Source: Berberis thunbergii
Lineage: Eukaryota; Streptophyta; Magnoliopsida; Ranunculales; Berberidaceae
Reading direction: 5' to 3'
Assembly: GCA_003290165.1 (NCBI GenBank)
Contig: QNQO01000461.1
Location: 124,001-188,000, forward strand
Length of the DNA: 64,000 nt
The notes beneath the pieces are model-generated. The model was not told the origin of the DNA. It searched no databases and saw only the letters and a list, made by a program, of their open reading frames with translations. The translations under genes were made by a program, and so were the position numbers. This document shows, in pieces, positions 31,503-42,328 of the stretch. Positions within the stretch are counted from its first letter, which is position 1. Every line of letters starts with the position of its first letter.

Positions 31503-32129
31503 TTGTCCAAAAATTGCTTGAGGTACTCTGCTCCTGAGGGCCTCTTCAAGCTCCTTCCAAGTGGGGCTGCCCCGGACAAAACAATTTGAATCGAACTAAG
31601 GTTGAAGCTCTCAACTATTTCATTCCTCGCTAACGCCAAAACCAATGGTGGAACAACGGGGGCAACAGAAACTTGGAAATGTTGAATCAGTTCCCACAAT
31701 GCCCCAATATCAAACTTTGGCATAACCAACACCCCTGACCCTGCTCTTAATGACCTAGTCCGCGACTCAACCCAAGATTACATCTACATGTTGAGCCACA
31801 CTAGGGATCATTCTTTTGTGAGTCAAGATTACATCTTTGGGCAATCCAGTCATCCCGAAGAGAAAGGAAGAGCTACATCATCATTAGGATCAATTGAAAC
31901 AGAGGGAATTTCAATTTCGTCTGCATTGGAAATTACAGAAAAATGGATACAATTTTCTGGTGGATCATCAATAGTTGCTACCATGAAATCCTCTCCAATT
32001 TTGAGTGAATTCTCAGTTGAATCTCGGAATTTTTGGACATATTGGGACTGAGTAAATTAGCTTTGCACCCGAAACAGTTAATTGTTTAAATATCTCTGCT
32101 GAAGTATAGAAAGGTTTGGCAGTGGTGGT
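31503..32129 (-). pseudogene. 4CL: 4CL pseudogene exon 1, second part
   Basis: In gene order it encodes [48 protein letters not shown] and then loses the frame inside the AMP-binding box: the expected SSGTTGLPKG is cut by a small deletion (31841-31865), although GLPKDVILTHKRMIPSVAQH is readable afterwards. The segment that normally follows (VLCVLPLFHIYSLNSVLLC region) is largely missing. [36 protein letters not shown] and [12 protein letters not shown] then come, with a 1-nt loss just before the exon end. Element E is inserted at the upstream side (TSD 32130-32135). Confidence 0.88.
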
Positions 32130-32135
32130 TATGGC

Positions 32136-32384
32136 TGATAGACAGAGTCCAGGATAGATAGACAGAGTTCAGGATAGTTTGTTAGAGTCTAGGATAGTTT
32201 GTTAGCATGCTTGTAATTAGTTAATGAATTATGACAACCTGTCAGTATGAGCTGTAGTTGGTTAGTGTAAGTTCTTCATTCCTAGATGTAATCTGAGATA
32301 GCTATAAATACATGTAAAACTCTCTGTATTGTTTTACATTGAATAGCAATAACAGAGTTTTTCATTTGGTTCATCAATTCTAAC
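32136..32384 (+). repeat. Element E 5' LTR
   Basis: Starts TGATAGACAGAGTCC and ends ATCAATTCTAAC. The first 60 bp contain a short tandem repeat of an AGACAGAGTTCAGGATAG-type unit. GCTATAAATA at 32301 is a TATA-box candidate. Confidence 0.9.
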
Positions 32385-32385
32385 T

Positions 32386-32397
32386 TGGTATCAGAGC
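32386..32397 (+). other. Element E primer-binding site (initiator-Met tRNA)
   Basis: TGGTATCAGAGC just after the LTR, full match to the initiator-Met type. Confidence 0.92.
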
Positions 32398-32415
32398 TTT
32401 GAGTTTCTCTTATCA

Positions 32416-33387
32416 ATGGCAACACAATCTTCTTCTGGTTCTCTCAACACAGGTCAGACACCTACTGTGTCTTCTACTCCTTCTTGTCAAGTTTTGAATC
32501 ACACCCTGCCAGTAAAGCTAGATAGATCCAATTATATACTTTGGAAATCTCAAATTGAGAATGTAATATTTGCAAATGGTTTTGAAGATTTCATTGAAGG
32601 AGTTTCAGTTTGTCCAACAAAAGAACTAAGTACAGGAGTTATCAATCCTGCTTTTATTGCTTGGAGAAGGCAAGATCGTACAATTCTACGTTGGATTTAT
32701 GCATCTCTTACACCAACCATAATGGCTCAAATCATCGGTCATACTACTTCTTTTTCAGCCTGGAAGGCTTTAGAGCAAATCTTTTCTTCTTCGTCAAGAG
32801 CTAGGATCATGCAACTACGATTAGACTTACAATCAACTAAGAAAGGCTCCCTATCCATGATTGATTACATCATGAAGATCAAGAGTGCAGCAGACAATTT
32901 AGCAGCCATTGGTGAGTTAGTCTCAGATCAAGATCATATCATGAATCTTCTAAATGGTTTAGGTACTGAGTATAACTCAGTAGTCACAGCAATCAATGTC
33001 AGAGACGATCAGATCTCACTTGAGTCTGTCCATAGTATGCTATTGTCCTTTGAAAATAAGCTTGAGCAACAAGGCTCTGTGGATAATATTCCACCCATTT
33101 CAGCACATTTGGCCAATTCCAGTTATAAACAGCAGTTTGGTAAGAACTATGGTCAGTCATTTAGTCGAGGCAGAGGAAGAACTTATGGTGGCCAGTCTAA
33201 TAGGGGACGAGGTCGTGCAAGACAGTTCAATGGTCAATTCAATGGACAACAATATGGTCTCCAATATGAACAGCAATATGGCTCTAATCACATCACAGTC
33301 CACAAGGTGGTCATCCCAATAATCACAGTAATAAGCAGTCCAATGATAGGCCACAATGTCAGTTATGTGGCAAATATGGACATATAG
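32416..33387 (+). pseudogene. gag: Element E gag
   Basis: ATG at 32416 begins a copia Gag: LDRSNYILWKSQIENVIFAN, RIMQLRLDLQSTKKG, MNLLNGLGTEYNSVVTAIN (UBN2-type capsid domain), then a Gly/Arg- and Gln-rich tail. The frame shifts at about 33300; in the next frame the zinc knuckle C-QL-C-GKYG-H-IALV-C (33358-33400) is present, so about 290 codons of Gag are intact before the shift. Confidence 0.87.
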
Positions 33388-36300
33388 CTCTTGTTTGCTA
33401 TCATCGATTTGATGTTAATTTTCAACATTCTGGTTCTCTGCAATCTGTTTCTTCAACTGATTTCAAACCAAGCATGCCTGCCTTAGCCACAGCTTCAAAT
33501 TTTTTCCACAATGAAGGCTGGTACTTGGATTCAGGAGCAAGTCATCACTTAACCAATGATCATGCTGTTATTGCTAATTCCTCTCCCTACATGGGCTCAG
33601 ACAAGGTCACGGTTGGTAATGGTACTTCTCTTCCCATTTCTAGTGTTGGCTCTCTAACCTTTTCTTCTTCTTCTCATAGTCCATCTTCATCTTTCCTTCT
33701 TAAACAAATTTTTCATGTCCCTTCTTTGTCAACCAATCTGATTAGTGTTACTAAATTTTGTTCTGATAACAATGTGTTCATTGAATTCTGGTCTGATCGT
33801 TTCTTTGTGAAGGAACCACATTCGAGGAGGGTTCTTGCTCAAGGCAGCCTTGAAAATGGCCTATACAAACTGTCAGTGCTTCCTGCTTCAAAGACTGTTC
33901 TTGCCTCCTGTTCCAGCAGCTCTGCTTTGTCTACTTCTTCAAGTTCTTCTTCTACTGTTTCCTCTACTTCTTGTATTGCTACCAATGAGCAGTTATGGCA
34001 TTATATACTAGGCCATCCTTCAATAAAAGTTGTTCATCATGTATTGAATCTTTGTAATATTCCATTCAATAAATCTCAGTTTCCTGTTTGTTCATCTCGT
34101 CAACTTGCTAAGAGTCATTGTTTACCTACTTCTTTATCCTCTTTTCATGCTTCTAGCCCTTTAGAACTTGTTCATACTGATATTTGGGGCCCTGCCTTTG
34201 TCAAATCTACCTCTGGTGCTCGGTTTTTTCTCTTATTTGTTGATGACTTTTCACGCTTCACTTGGTTGTTTCCACTTCAGTCCAAAGATCAAGCTTTACC
34301 CATGTTCAAGGTGTTCAAACTACGTGTTGAAAATCAATTTAACACCTCCATTAAATGTCTTCATTCTGATAATGGTTGTGAATTCAAGACTTTTAAATCC
34401 TTTTTATTAAATTCTGGTATTGAACATCGATTCTCTTGTCCATATACATCGTCCCAAAATGGTAGAGTTGAACGTAAGCACAAACATGTTGTTGAAATTG
34501 GACTTGCTTTGTTAGCTCATGCTCATATGCCTTTCAAGTATTGGCAATATGCTTTTCAAGCAGCCGTGTTTCTTATCAATCGCATGCCAACTAAAGTACT
34601 TGCTCATAAGTCTCCTTATCAGGTTCTTCTAAATAGACTTCCGACTATAGTGTTCTTCATGTTTTTGGTTGCTTATGCTTTCCTTTCATTCGTCCTTATA
34701 ATCAGCATAAGCTCCAATTTCGATCAGTTGCTTGTGTCTTTCTGGGTTATAGTTTAGATCATAAGGGGTTTTTGTGTCTTGATCAAGATTCTGGTCGAGT
34801 ATATGTCTCTCCCAATGTAGTATTTGATGAATCTAGGTTTCCTATGCGTAATGCTACTTCCTTGCTTCCATCCATTTCCTATGAGTTGCCTACTGACATT
34901 GCTTCTTTTGTTCCTAATTCCTCCTCTAGTTCCTCTGCATCTACTGCTCCAGATAATGCTCCTTCTACTGATCCTTCTAATGCTCTATCTACTGTACCAG
35001 TTGATGCTCCATCTATTGCTCCATCTCTGTCTCCTACATCTGCTGGTTTAGTTCTTTCACTTCCCGCTGATGTTCCTCCTGTAGCTTCTCTTCCATCTCG
35101 CATGTTTACTTGTTCTATGGCTGGTATTTCCAAAAGGAAACCAATTCTTGATCTCTCTATTGTTAAACACTCAGAACCCACTACATTGAGATAGGCACTT
35201 CAAGATCCACACTGGGTTCATGCCATGGAACAGGAAATTTCTGCTTTACATAAAAATGGCACTTGGACTTTGGTTGATCCACCTAGTAATGTGAACATTA
35301 TCGGTTGTAAGTGGGTCTATAGACTTAAATACAAACCTGATGGGAGTATTGACAGATACAAAGCTCGCCTTGTTGCCAAAGGATTTAATCAAACCTATGG
35401 CTTGGATTAATTTGAGACGTTTAGTCCTGTAGTAAAGTCTGCCACTATTCGTATTGTTCTTACTCTTGCAGTCAGTTTTCAATGGGACGTTCGACAACTT
35501 GATGTTCATAATGCTTTCTTGAATGGAGATCTTGAAGAACAGGTATTCATGGCTCAACCTCCTGGTTTTTTAGACATCAGATTTCCATCTAAAGTCTGCC
35601 AACTATGGAAGTCACTGTATGGTCTCAAACAGTCACCTCGTGCTTGGTTCTCTAAACTGAGTTGTGCTCTTCTAAGCTGGGGTTTCACTGCTTCTCGGAC
35701 AGATAGTTCCATGTTTATCAGGTTTGATAAACATTTTGTTCTTCTCATGCTAGTTTATGTGGATGATATCATTGTTACTGGAAATTCTTCAAGGCATATT
35801 GCTTCGCTTATTGCTCAATTGAATTCAGTCTTTGCCCTTTGTGACTTGGGTCCTTTGTCATACTTCTTGGGTATTGAAGTTCATCAGTGTAATGGTGCAC
35901 TACATCTCAGTCAAGCCAAATATGTTGTTGATCTTCTTACTCGTGCTAATATGATGGATTGCAAACCTGCTCCAACTCCAGGAGCAGTGGCAAACCCTTG
36001 TCCCAGTCTGATGGCACTCCCCTTATGAATGCGACTACCTATCGCAGCATAGTTGGTGCTCTCCAATATGTCACCATGACCAGACCAGACATTGCCTTTG
36101 CGGTCAATAAGGCTTGTCAGTTTATGCAAGCACCTACGACATCCCACTGACTGGCTGTCAAGCGTATTCTACGTTATTTGAAAGGCTCTTCTCATGATGG
36201 ATTGCTTTTGCAACCTGCTCGTGACCTTGCTATTGAAGTCTTCTCTGATGCTGACTGGGGTTCCAATCCTGATGACCGACGTAGTTCCAGTGGGTATTTG

Positions 36301-36640
36301 GTTTATTTGGGTGGTGATTTGATCTCTTGGTTTGCTACCAAACAGCGTGTTGTCTCCAGAAGCAGTGCTGAATCTGAGTATCGTGGTCTTGCTCTTGCCT
36401 CTTCTGAAGTCATCTGGATCCAGGCTTTGTTAAAGGAGCTTTGTGTTCCTCTTCCTAGTTCTCCTCTTCTATGGTATGACAATATCAGTGCTTACCACCT
36501 TGCCAAGAATCCAGTTTTTCATGCACGAACCAAACATATTGAGAATGATTTACATTTCATCCGTGATCATGTTCTCCGTGGTGATTTGCTTCTCGCTTCT
36601 GTTCCTACTAGTGAGCAGCCTGCGGATCTTCTCACATTGA
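33388..36640 (+). pseudogene. pol: Element E pol (protease, integrase, RT, RNase H), broken
   Basis: Protease WYLDSGASHHLTND (33513-33554). GAG-pre-integrase region LWHYILGHPS. Integrase with HTDIWGPAF, LHSDNGCEFK and SSQNGRVERKHKH. A frameshift lies at about 34640. A Ser/Pro/Ala-rich linker (34900-35060) precedes RT. TAG at 35192-35194 and TAA at 35408-35410 interrupt RT ([37 protein letters not shown] at 35756-35767). A frameshift occurs at about 35975, and TGA at 36148-36150. RNase H has SDADWGSNP, SRSSAESEYRGLA and WYDNISA. It ends at EQPADLL, where sequence passes directly into the middle of the 3' LTR. Confidence 0.9.
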
Positions 36641-36763
36641 TTAGTGTAAGTTCTTGATTCCTAGATGTAATCTGAGATAGCTATAAATACATGTAAAGCT
36701 CTCTGTATTGTTTTACATTGAATAGCAATAACAAAATTTTTCATTTGGTTCATCAATTCTAAC
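36639..36763 (+). repeat. Element E 3' LTR, 5'-truncated
   Basis: Only the last 125 bp of the LTR (matching 32260-32384) are present. A deletion has removed the end of pol, the polypurine tract and the first ~124 bp of the LTR. It ends CAATTCTAAC before TSD TATGGC. Confidence 0.88.
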
Positions 36764-36769
36764 TATGGC

Positions 36770-36920
36770 ACCAAGAATTGAAGCACCCATGAATGAAAAG
36801 ACAAATTCAGGACAGTTTTGGAGTAGAATCATAATCACATCACCCTGAAGATGATGAATTATCAATTTGAGAAGAAGAGACTTGTGGGGGTTGAGTTTCA
36901 GGAGAAACAATAGAAATCAT
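36770..36920 (-). pseudogene. 4CL: 4CL pseudogene exon 1, N-terminal part
   Basis: An ATG at 36920 begins [20 protein letters not shown], a plausible 4CL N terminus. After about 25 codons the frame shifts and jumps to [27 protein letters not shown]. About 75 residues that lie between these segments in 4CL proteins are absent. Element E follows. Confidence 0.82.
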
Positions 36921-38190
36921 TTTGTTCTTGAGCAGAAACAGAACAATAAAACAGAGCAAACAGATGATTATGAATTGAACTCAAACTTGCACTAAAATGC
37001 AATTCTAACAAAAGAACCAAAACTTGAAATTGAGTGAAGAAAGATAAAAGAGTAATGAAGAAATGCTAAAAACTAGTTACCACTTAAACCCAAAACAAAC
37101 ATAGATTTTTGAGTTATGAGAATTACCAAGAAAATAATGCAAAGTTATGAGAAACCAACCCAAGTTGTTTGGATTGAATTGGAGAGTATAAAATAAAATA
37201 GGTGGATGAGATGTGAAGAAAAATGTTGATTAATAAAAGATGGTAATGGAAGAATTAGGTAGAGCTTGTGGGGTTGAAGAAGAGGTAGCTGATTGATTTG
37301 ATGGGTAGAGAATCGATTACAGTTGCATGCCCATATATCTTGCCTTCCACATTAAAATACTTAGTACCAACCTGCCCTCCATATCCTCTCTTCATTTCTA
37401 ACTTATATTCAAACATCTACTGCTTCCTGCCTAGTTTTACTTATTTGGTGCAACACTGTTGCAGTAAAAATATGATGTATGTAAATGGCTATGGTGTTTA
37501 CCATAAAGTTTGGTTACAGTGATGATGATAAAACATTATTCTCATGTAGTTAGCCTTTGGTGAGTGCACGGGCATGTTTTCGAGTGTGTTCTCTTGTAAC
37601 TAATCACACACTCGAAAACATCTAACGGTAGAAATAAAAATCTTTACATGAAGCAGTCATCATGCCATCTTTACACTTTTTAAGTACATTGGAGTTTCTA
37701 ACATTTAGAGTAGTTACCAAATGCAGCAAGAGGTTTTGAATGTAGCACTAAAGTGTGCTTAACTGATTTAGTCAAATAATTGTAAATGGGGAGTTTACGC
37801 CTTGTTAACATTTGTACACTTGCTTTCCAAAAAAAAAAAAAAAAAACATTTGTACACTTCTTTTGTAAAAATGCCACATGAAACTGATATTAATTTTGGG
37901 CAAAATACTTGTGACAAACCCTTACATCATTAAAGAACAATGCAAATGAAAGAAAAACTTTGGCACCGAAATATATCATATCACAGACACTAATGTACAC
38001 TACTTGTATTACCTAGTTGCAAACAAAGGAAAAGCATTTGGTCATCTTTGTTAGTTTTGATTTCACCAATCTTCTTGTGTTAGAATATGTAGGGCATGCA
38101 ATTATTTTCTTTACATCTTGTGAGGCACAATGGTCGAATGATTTTGCCAAAAGATGAGTGTAGATGCTCCAAGTTGCCTTGTTTTCGCTG
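36921..38190. other. Upstream region of the 4CL pseudogene; no gene
   Basis: No coding region is supported. ACCAACCC (37153-37160) and ACCAACC (37372-37378) match the AC-element consensus found in promoters of phenylpropanoid genes such as 4CL; on this strand they read opposite to the pseudogene, and short motifs like these occur by chance. A perfect 16-bp hairpin lies at 37574-37621. A poly-A run is at 37830-37847. Confidence 0.45.
37574..37621. repeat. Perfect 16-bp inverted repeat (hairpin)
   Basis: ATGTTTTCGAGTGTGT (37574-37589) and its exact reverse complement (37606-37621) are separated by 16 bases. There is no poly-T run after it, and plants do not use such terminators. It may be a small MITE remnant or the core of a larger decayed palindrome. 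Confidence 0.75.
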
Positions 38191-38373
38191 GTGTTCTAAA
38201 CATTGGCCTAGGCGGCTGGGAAACAATGCTCGGACTAATGGGTAGGCGGAGGAAAAAATCGACCAAGGGCCTATGCAGCGATTGGGCAGGGAGTAGGGCG
38301 ACTGGAACTAGGCGGGTTTTTTTTTAAAAAAAAAATCTCTAGCATCTAACTAGCTGCAAATAACACCCAACTT

Positions 38374-40047
38374 TTTTTTTTTTTTTGAAAATCGAGCTGG
38401 GTTTTAAGGACCCCAAAACCTTTATACAAATGAAACAAAAGTAAAAGCAAATACTGAAACAAACTCTCACAAGAGATGATTCACCAAAACAAACCTAGTC
38501 TATAAACAGCTCAGCCTTTGTACCTTTTGTTTGCTTTCTTAGTTCTATTGGATTTTCGGGGACAAAGTCGAAAATCTTTGGTGTGGGTGTTAGAGAACAT
38601 CTTTGCAGCTGGTTCTGTAAACACATCATCATCACTGGAGAGGCCTGGCTCATGCTTTTTTAGGAACCTGACAAATTTCATGTCTCAATCTATTGCATGT
38701 GCGGTTCTTATCCTCTTCACATACATCTTTTAACCAAATGTAGTTTGCCTTCAATGCATCTTTGCATGACTTGCAATAGCTTCTCGCAATGTAGAAGGAA
38801 CTACATTAACCTTTTCGTATTCATTTATCATCGTTAACGCATATTCAATCTCAGGAAGAGGAATGAAACTTTTTTCTTTATTCAGTTCTTCTTCGGTGAG
38901 TTGTATCACACTGCGGTGCCCAATTTGCACACCATCATCCTGGGAGCTGTTGTCTTTCTTTGCACCTGAACTATTGGCTACCAGCATGTTGTTGACTTCT
39001 CCTACTTTATCATCCTCGATTGAGTTTGGCACAATTTCATTTGGGTACTTACTTTCATGTTGTGCCACCAATTCGTTGTCATTCTTGTCTATTGCCAGGT
39101 CTTCTACAACTGCTGCTTGATTTTCTTCTGTCATTGCAACATTGATGTCACTCACATTATGGGCATAGCTGTTGAGCATAGTTGTGTCATATTTAGTTGT
39201 TTCTCCTTACTTCCCAATCGCCTTTTCAATCTCACTAGCTGTATACCCCGCCTCGAGAAGGCCTTCAGCCATTGTTTCTTGAGAGGTCGTGTCACTGGCA
39301 GGAAACTTCTCCTTACTAACCAACTGATTATTCATTTGGTCATTCTCATCTTCGACAATGTTCTCCATAAGTGACTCGAATTTGTTTGACAAATATACTT
39401 TCACTGGATCGTTGGTCACTGACCGCTCAACCCCAATCCCTCCTTGATTTCCTCACCCTGATTATTCTTTGCGCCACTCGTGCCAACTTATGGATTTGTC
39501 ACTTTATTTTTGTTGGCCACTGGAACATATTGTTGCTTGATAATTTTGGCTTCCATCTTTTGTTTCTCAGTCTTCTCTTCTTTCACCAAGTTAAAGGTTG
39601 TCACATTGCCCTTATGACCTAACTTTTTTCTTCAAGTTTCCTCCTGATGCCCTCGCAATGACAATAATCACAATATTTGAACCCCGGGTATTCAATTTTC
39701 TGCCAAAAGCCTCTATTGTTAGCCCTATCTATCCAAATTCTATTAGGTAGCTTATCCGCCAAAGACATCTCCACGCAAACACGAGCAGAACTCGGGCGAG
39801 ATAAACATCGAGTATGATCATCCATGCGCAAAAAACCATCAAAAGAGTTCACAATTGCTTTCAAAAGATGAGGATGAAATAAATGCAAAGGCAAGTTAGG
39901 TAACTCTACCCATAAAGGAACCGAGATCGGATCCACTCTCAGACTGAAACCATCGTGCCAGCGGAAAGGCTTTAAAGCAGACTCCACGAATCAAAACGGA
40001 ATCTCTCGATATAACTTTCTTTGCTTCAACCTCCGATTGGAGATGTA
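38374..40047 (-). mobile_element. LINE-type insertion with 16-bp TSD, ORF1 only
   Basis: Exact 16-bp direct repeats AAATAACACCCAACTT flank it (38358-38373 and 40048-40063). At the left end a run of 13 Ts follows the TSD, i.e. a poly-A tail on the minus strand. Upstream of the tail the minus strand has a 3' UTR with TAAAGGTTTTGGGGTCC, similar to plant L1 tails. The body carries an ORF1-like frame but no reverse transcriptase, although a 5'-truncated LINE should keep ORF2. TSD length and tail show target-primed integration. Confidence 0.85.
38520..39987 (-). pseudogene. LINE ORF1-like (DUF4283 type), frameshifted
   Basis: The N-terminal part (39987-39619) matches the DUF4283 region common in plant LINE ORF1: FRWHDGFSLRVDPISVPLWV, ELPNLPLHLFHPHLLKAI, ARVCVEMSLADKLP, then a zinc-knuckle start YCDYCHCEG. 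Frames change near 39620, 39420 and 39180; the C-terminal part is acidic (38751-39179) and ends in a basic tail (NRTKKANKRYKG, about 38530). It would bind element RNA; as it stands it is broken. Confidence 0.72.
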
Positions 40048-40063
40048 AAATAACACCCAACTT

Positions 40064-41100
40064 CAGCCTTCCTCCTGTGCAATCTCATTCTTAATTGATA
40101 GTTAGGGTTGCAGAAGAAAAGAAGAAGGAAGGAAGGCCACCACATCTTGTACCCCCCTTCATCCTATGATTGTCTCCACCCCCTTCCCATTTTAATTTGA
40201 GAAGACGGGTCCTCTCTCTCCTCTAACCTCATCACCCTCTTTCTCGATCTTTGCTAGCTGGTATGTATCTGATCCGCCACTTTGATTTGATCCTTTAGAT
40301 CTCACCTTATAAACACTCTGTTTGGTTTAGTCTGTTTTGAGTTAGTTCATTTTAGATCTCACTTTAGTTTTGAGTTTTAGTTCATTTTTATTTTGCAAAC
40401 ATTCAGTTAATTTGAAAAACATTCTATTCATTTTAGTTTCTTCTTGTCTAATTCAGTTTGTTATTTAATCTCGACAGAAGCTCGTTATTTTGCCGCTTTT
40501 GTTACTCTTTTGAATTGCTTGTGAGCCAATACCTGTTGTTAGTTGTGTAAGTTTTCTCCTTATTCACCAGTATATATTTTTTAATAGTGGCAACTAAATG
40601 TTGTATCAAAGCTCTTGTCTTTATCCTCTCAATTGATGTCATGAATCATGACTAATCATGACTGCTTGCAACGAAATCATAAACACGTGGAAAAATGTCA
40701 TATGTGATTATGATTTGTTTAGGATTTTATATTGGATGTCGACACCGAATGGTAGGGAAAAGGGGAGGAGGATGTTGAGTTTGACTGTGTCACGGACAAA
40801 GTCTTGAAAATGGAAATGGAAAGATACGAAGAAGAGTTAGAGGCTGGCCTTTTTCAGGGTTTTTTTTATAGTGGAACTATATCTTATGCTATTATGAATT
40901 TATGCTTAAATTTTTTTTCAAGTATTTTTTAATGAATTGTATGCTATTAAGCCTATTATGGTTGGAGAAGAATGAGAAGAGTAAGAAGAGGATGTTGAGT
41001 TTTCATGTTTAAAAATGTTGCACATTTATCTTGGCATAGAATTGGAAGTAATTTATGCTATTATGTTTAATTTTTATAAATTATAACCAAAAAAAATAAC
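40064..41100. other. No gene; AT-rich DNA
   Basis: No coding region or clear repeat is supported. Repeated TTAGTTCATTTTAG-like blocks occur near 40330-40440. This stretch may be the interior of the possible DNA element at 38190-41166. Confidence 0.5.
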
Positions 41101-41521
41101 GCTTAGGCCCCGACTAGGCTTTTCTCTGCTCGCCACCCATCTACCGTCTAGCCATTTTTAAAACTTTGGTTTTTGCCTAGTATGCACATACAAAAACAGT
41201 GCCAATTGGCATAATGAAATATAGGGAGTGTAGGTAGGTTATGTTAATAAACTGGTACGAGTGCATGCTGCTTGGTCCTGATAATTACTGAAATTTGCAT
41301 TGAATGCATGTCTTGGTTGCACTCGGCATAACAATATAATAGGTTCTCTCCACTATTAAGAGATTGATTTCAATGATAATACACAAAACTCATGGTGGAA
41401 AAGTTGATAGTACTGGCATTCTATAAGGGTGACACGTATCATTGATTTAATATTTATTACATAACCCACAAACTAAATTTGGGGCTGCAATAACACTCAC
41501 GTGGTCTCTTCTCTTCCCTAT

Positions 41522-42328
41522 TAGAGCATTATCAATGGTAAAAGTTACATCCTCAATTTTAACCAAAAGCTAAATTTAGGGTTCCATATATCTTCAACTT
41601 TTCAATACCAATTTAATTTCAATTATACTATTATTAATTTCAACTTAATATAATTATATTAATTTCAACTATATTATTATAATATTATTAAATATATATT
41701 ATTATTAATTTTAACTTAAATATATATATTATTATTTTCAGTTACACTATTATTTAGATAGTTTTTTAATTTATTACATTATTAATTTTCACTTAATTTA
41801 AATTTGACCAACAAAAAAATTGGGAGTTTTTAAAAAAAATTAGTATCAATAATTAATTTTTTTATCATTATTTAAATATATCTTACACTTTTTTATAACA
41901 TTATTTTTAGATAATTAATTTTTTAATTACACTATTATTTAAGTTAGTATTAATAATTACAATTAATACTTTTATCATTATTTAAATTAGAATTAATAAT
42001 TATTTTTGTTTAAATTAGTATTAATTTGTTTTTAATTATACTATTTATACTTTTTTAATTATTTATTTATCAATATTTAAATTGGTATTAATAATTACTT
42101 TTTAAATTATACTATTACTTAGATACTTATTTTTATATTTGCTTTTAATTTAGAAAATTAAATATTGAGAATATTTTATTATTATATGAGGTATAAGGAA
42201 TGGTTAACTTTCCTCTAAATTTAAGGCAAAGTTGAAGGTGGAGCTATTATAGAGAATTGTTTAAAGAGATAATTGAAGAGAGAATTTTATCTATAAAACC
42301 CCTAAAGGGTATGATTAGAGATGCCCTT
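41522..42328. mobile_element. AT-rich MITE-like element, hAT-type ends
   Basis: About 800 bp. The left end TTAGAGCATTATCAATGG and the reverse complement of the right end TAAGGGCATCTCTAATCATA share the TAGRGCATCTC-AAT pattern known from hAT-type MITEs. The interior (41590-42170) is extremely AT-rich. A duplicated target site could not be defined. A run of 23 or more As follows at 42422-42445. Confidence 0.45.

Larger units (their letters stand above)
32136..36763 (+). mobile_element. Element E: degenerate Ty1/copia element in 4CL exon 1
   Basis: A plus-strand copia element with a 249-bp 5' LTR, initiator-Met PBS, gag, pol and a truncated 3' LTR. A 6-base direct repeat TATGGC flanks it (32130-32135 and 36764-36769), consistent with a 5-bp TSD plus one chance base. 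The flanks rejoin the 4CL protein (SILGAI... to ...KPFYT). Its orientation is opposite to 4CL. LTR comparison over the shared 123 bp shows about 4 differences (about 3%). Pol carries several stops and frameshifts, and the 3' end has lost its polypurine tract and half an LTR, so it is dead. Confidence 0.92.
11828..36920 (-). pseudogene. 4CL: 4-coumarate:CoA ligase (4CL) pseudogene split by three retrotransposons
   Basis: 4CL activates hydroxycinnamates (p-coumarate, caffeate, ferulate) to CoA thioesters in the cytosol at the branch to lignin and flavonoids. Blocks in gene order on the minus strand: exon 1 in two parts (36920-36770; 32129-31503), exon 2 (30605-30407), exon 3 (25618-25474), exon 4 (25034-24961), exon 5 (12384-12281), exon 6 (11941-11828). 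Recognisable segments include [53 protein letters not shown] and the Lys-containing [14 protein letters not shown] near the C terminus. Lesions: about 75 codons lost near the N terminus, a frameshift inside the AMP-binding SSGTTGLPKG box, further deletion after it, a 1-nt loss near the end of exon 1, a frameshift in exon 3 and an extra A in exon 5. Copia elements E, D and C (with B inside C) add over 20 kb. Splice sites remain readable, so this is a former intron-bearing gene, not a retrocopy. Confidence 0.9.
38190..41166. mobile_element. Possible DNA transposon defined by degenerate inverted ends
   Basis: The left end (TTCTAAACATTGGCCTAGGC, about 38193 onward) and the reverse complement of the right end (AGTTTTAAAAATGGCTAGAC, ending about 41166) align over roughly 80 bp with several matching blocks (GGGTAGGCGG/GGGTGGCGAG; GGGCCTATGCAGCG/GGGCCTAAGCG). 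Inside lie a LINE insertion (38374-40047) and about 1.1 kb of AT-rich, non-coding DNA (40064-41100). No transposase is seen and no clear TSD was found, so the class is open. Confidence 0.35.

Noticed and set aside
37153..37378. AC-element-like motifs as active 4CL promoter sites
   Set aside because: Two 7-8 base matches in over 1 kb are weak evidence, they read opposite to the gene, and the gene is dead; mentioned only as context.
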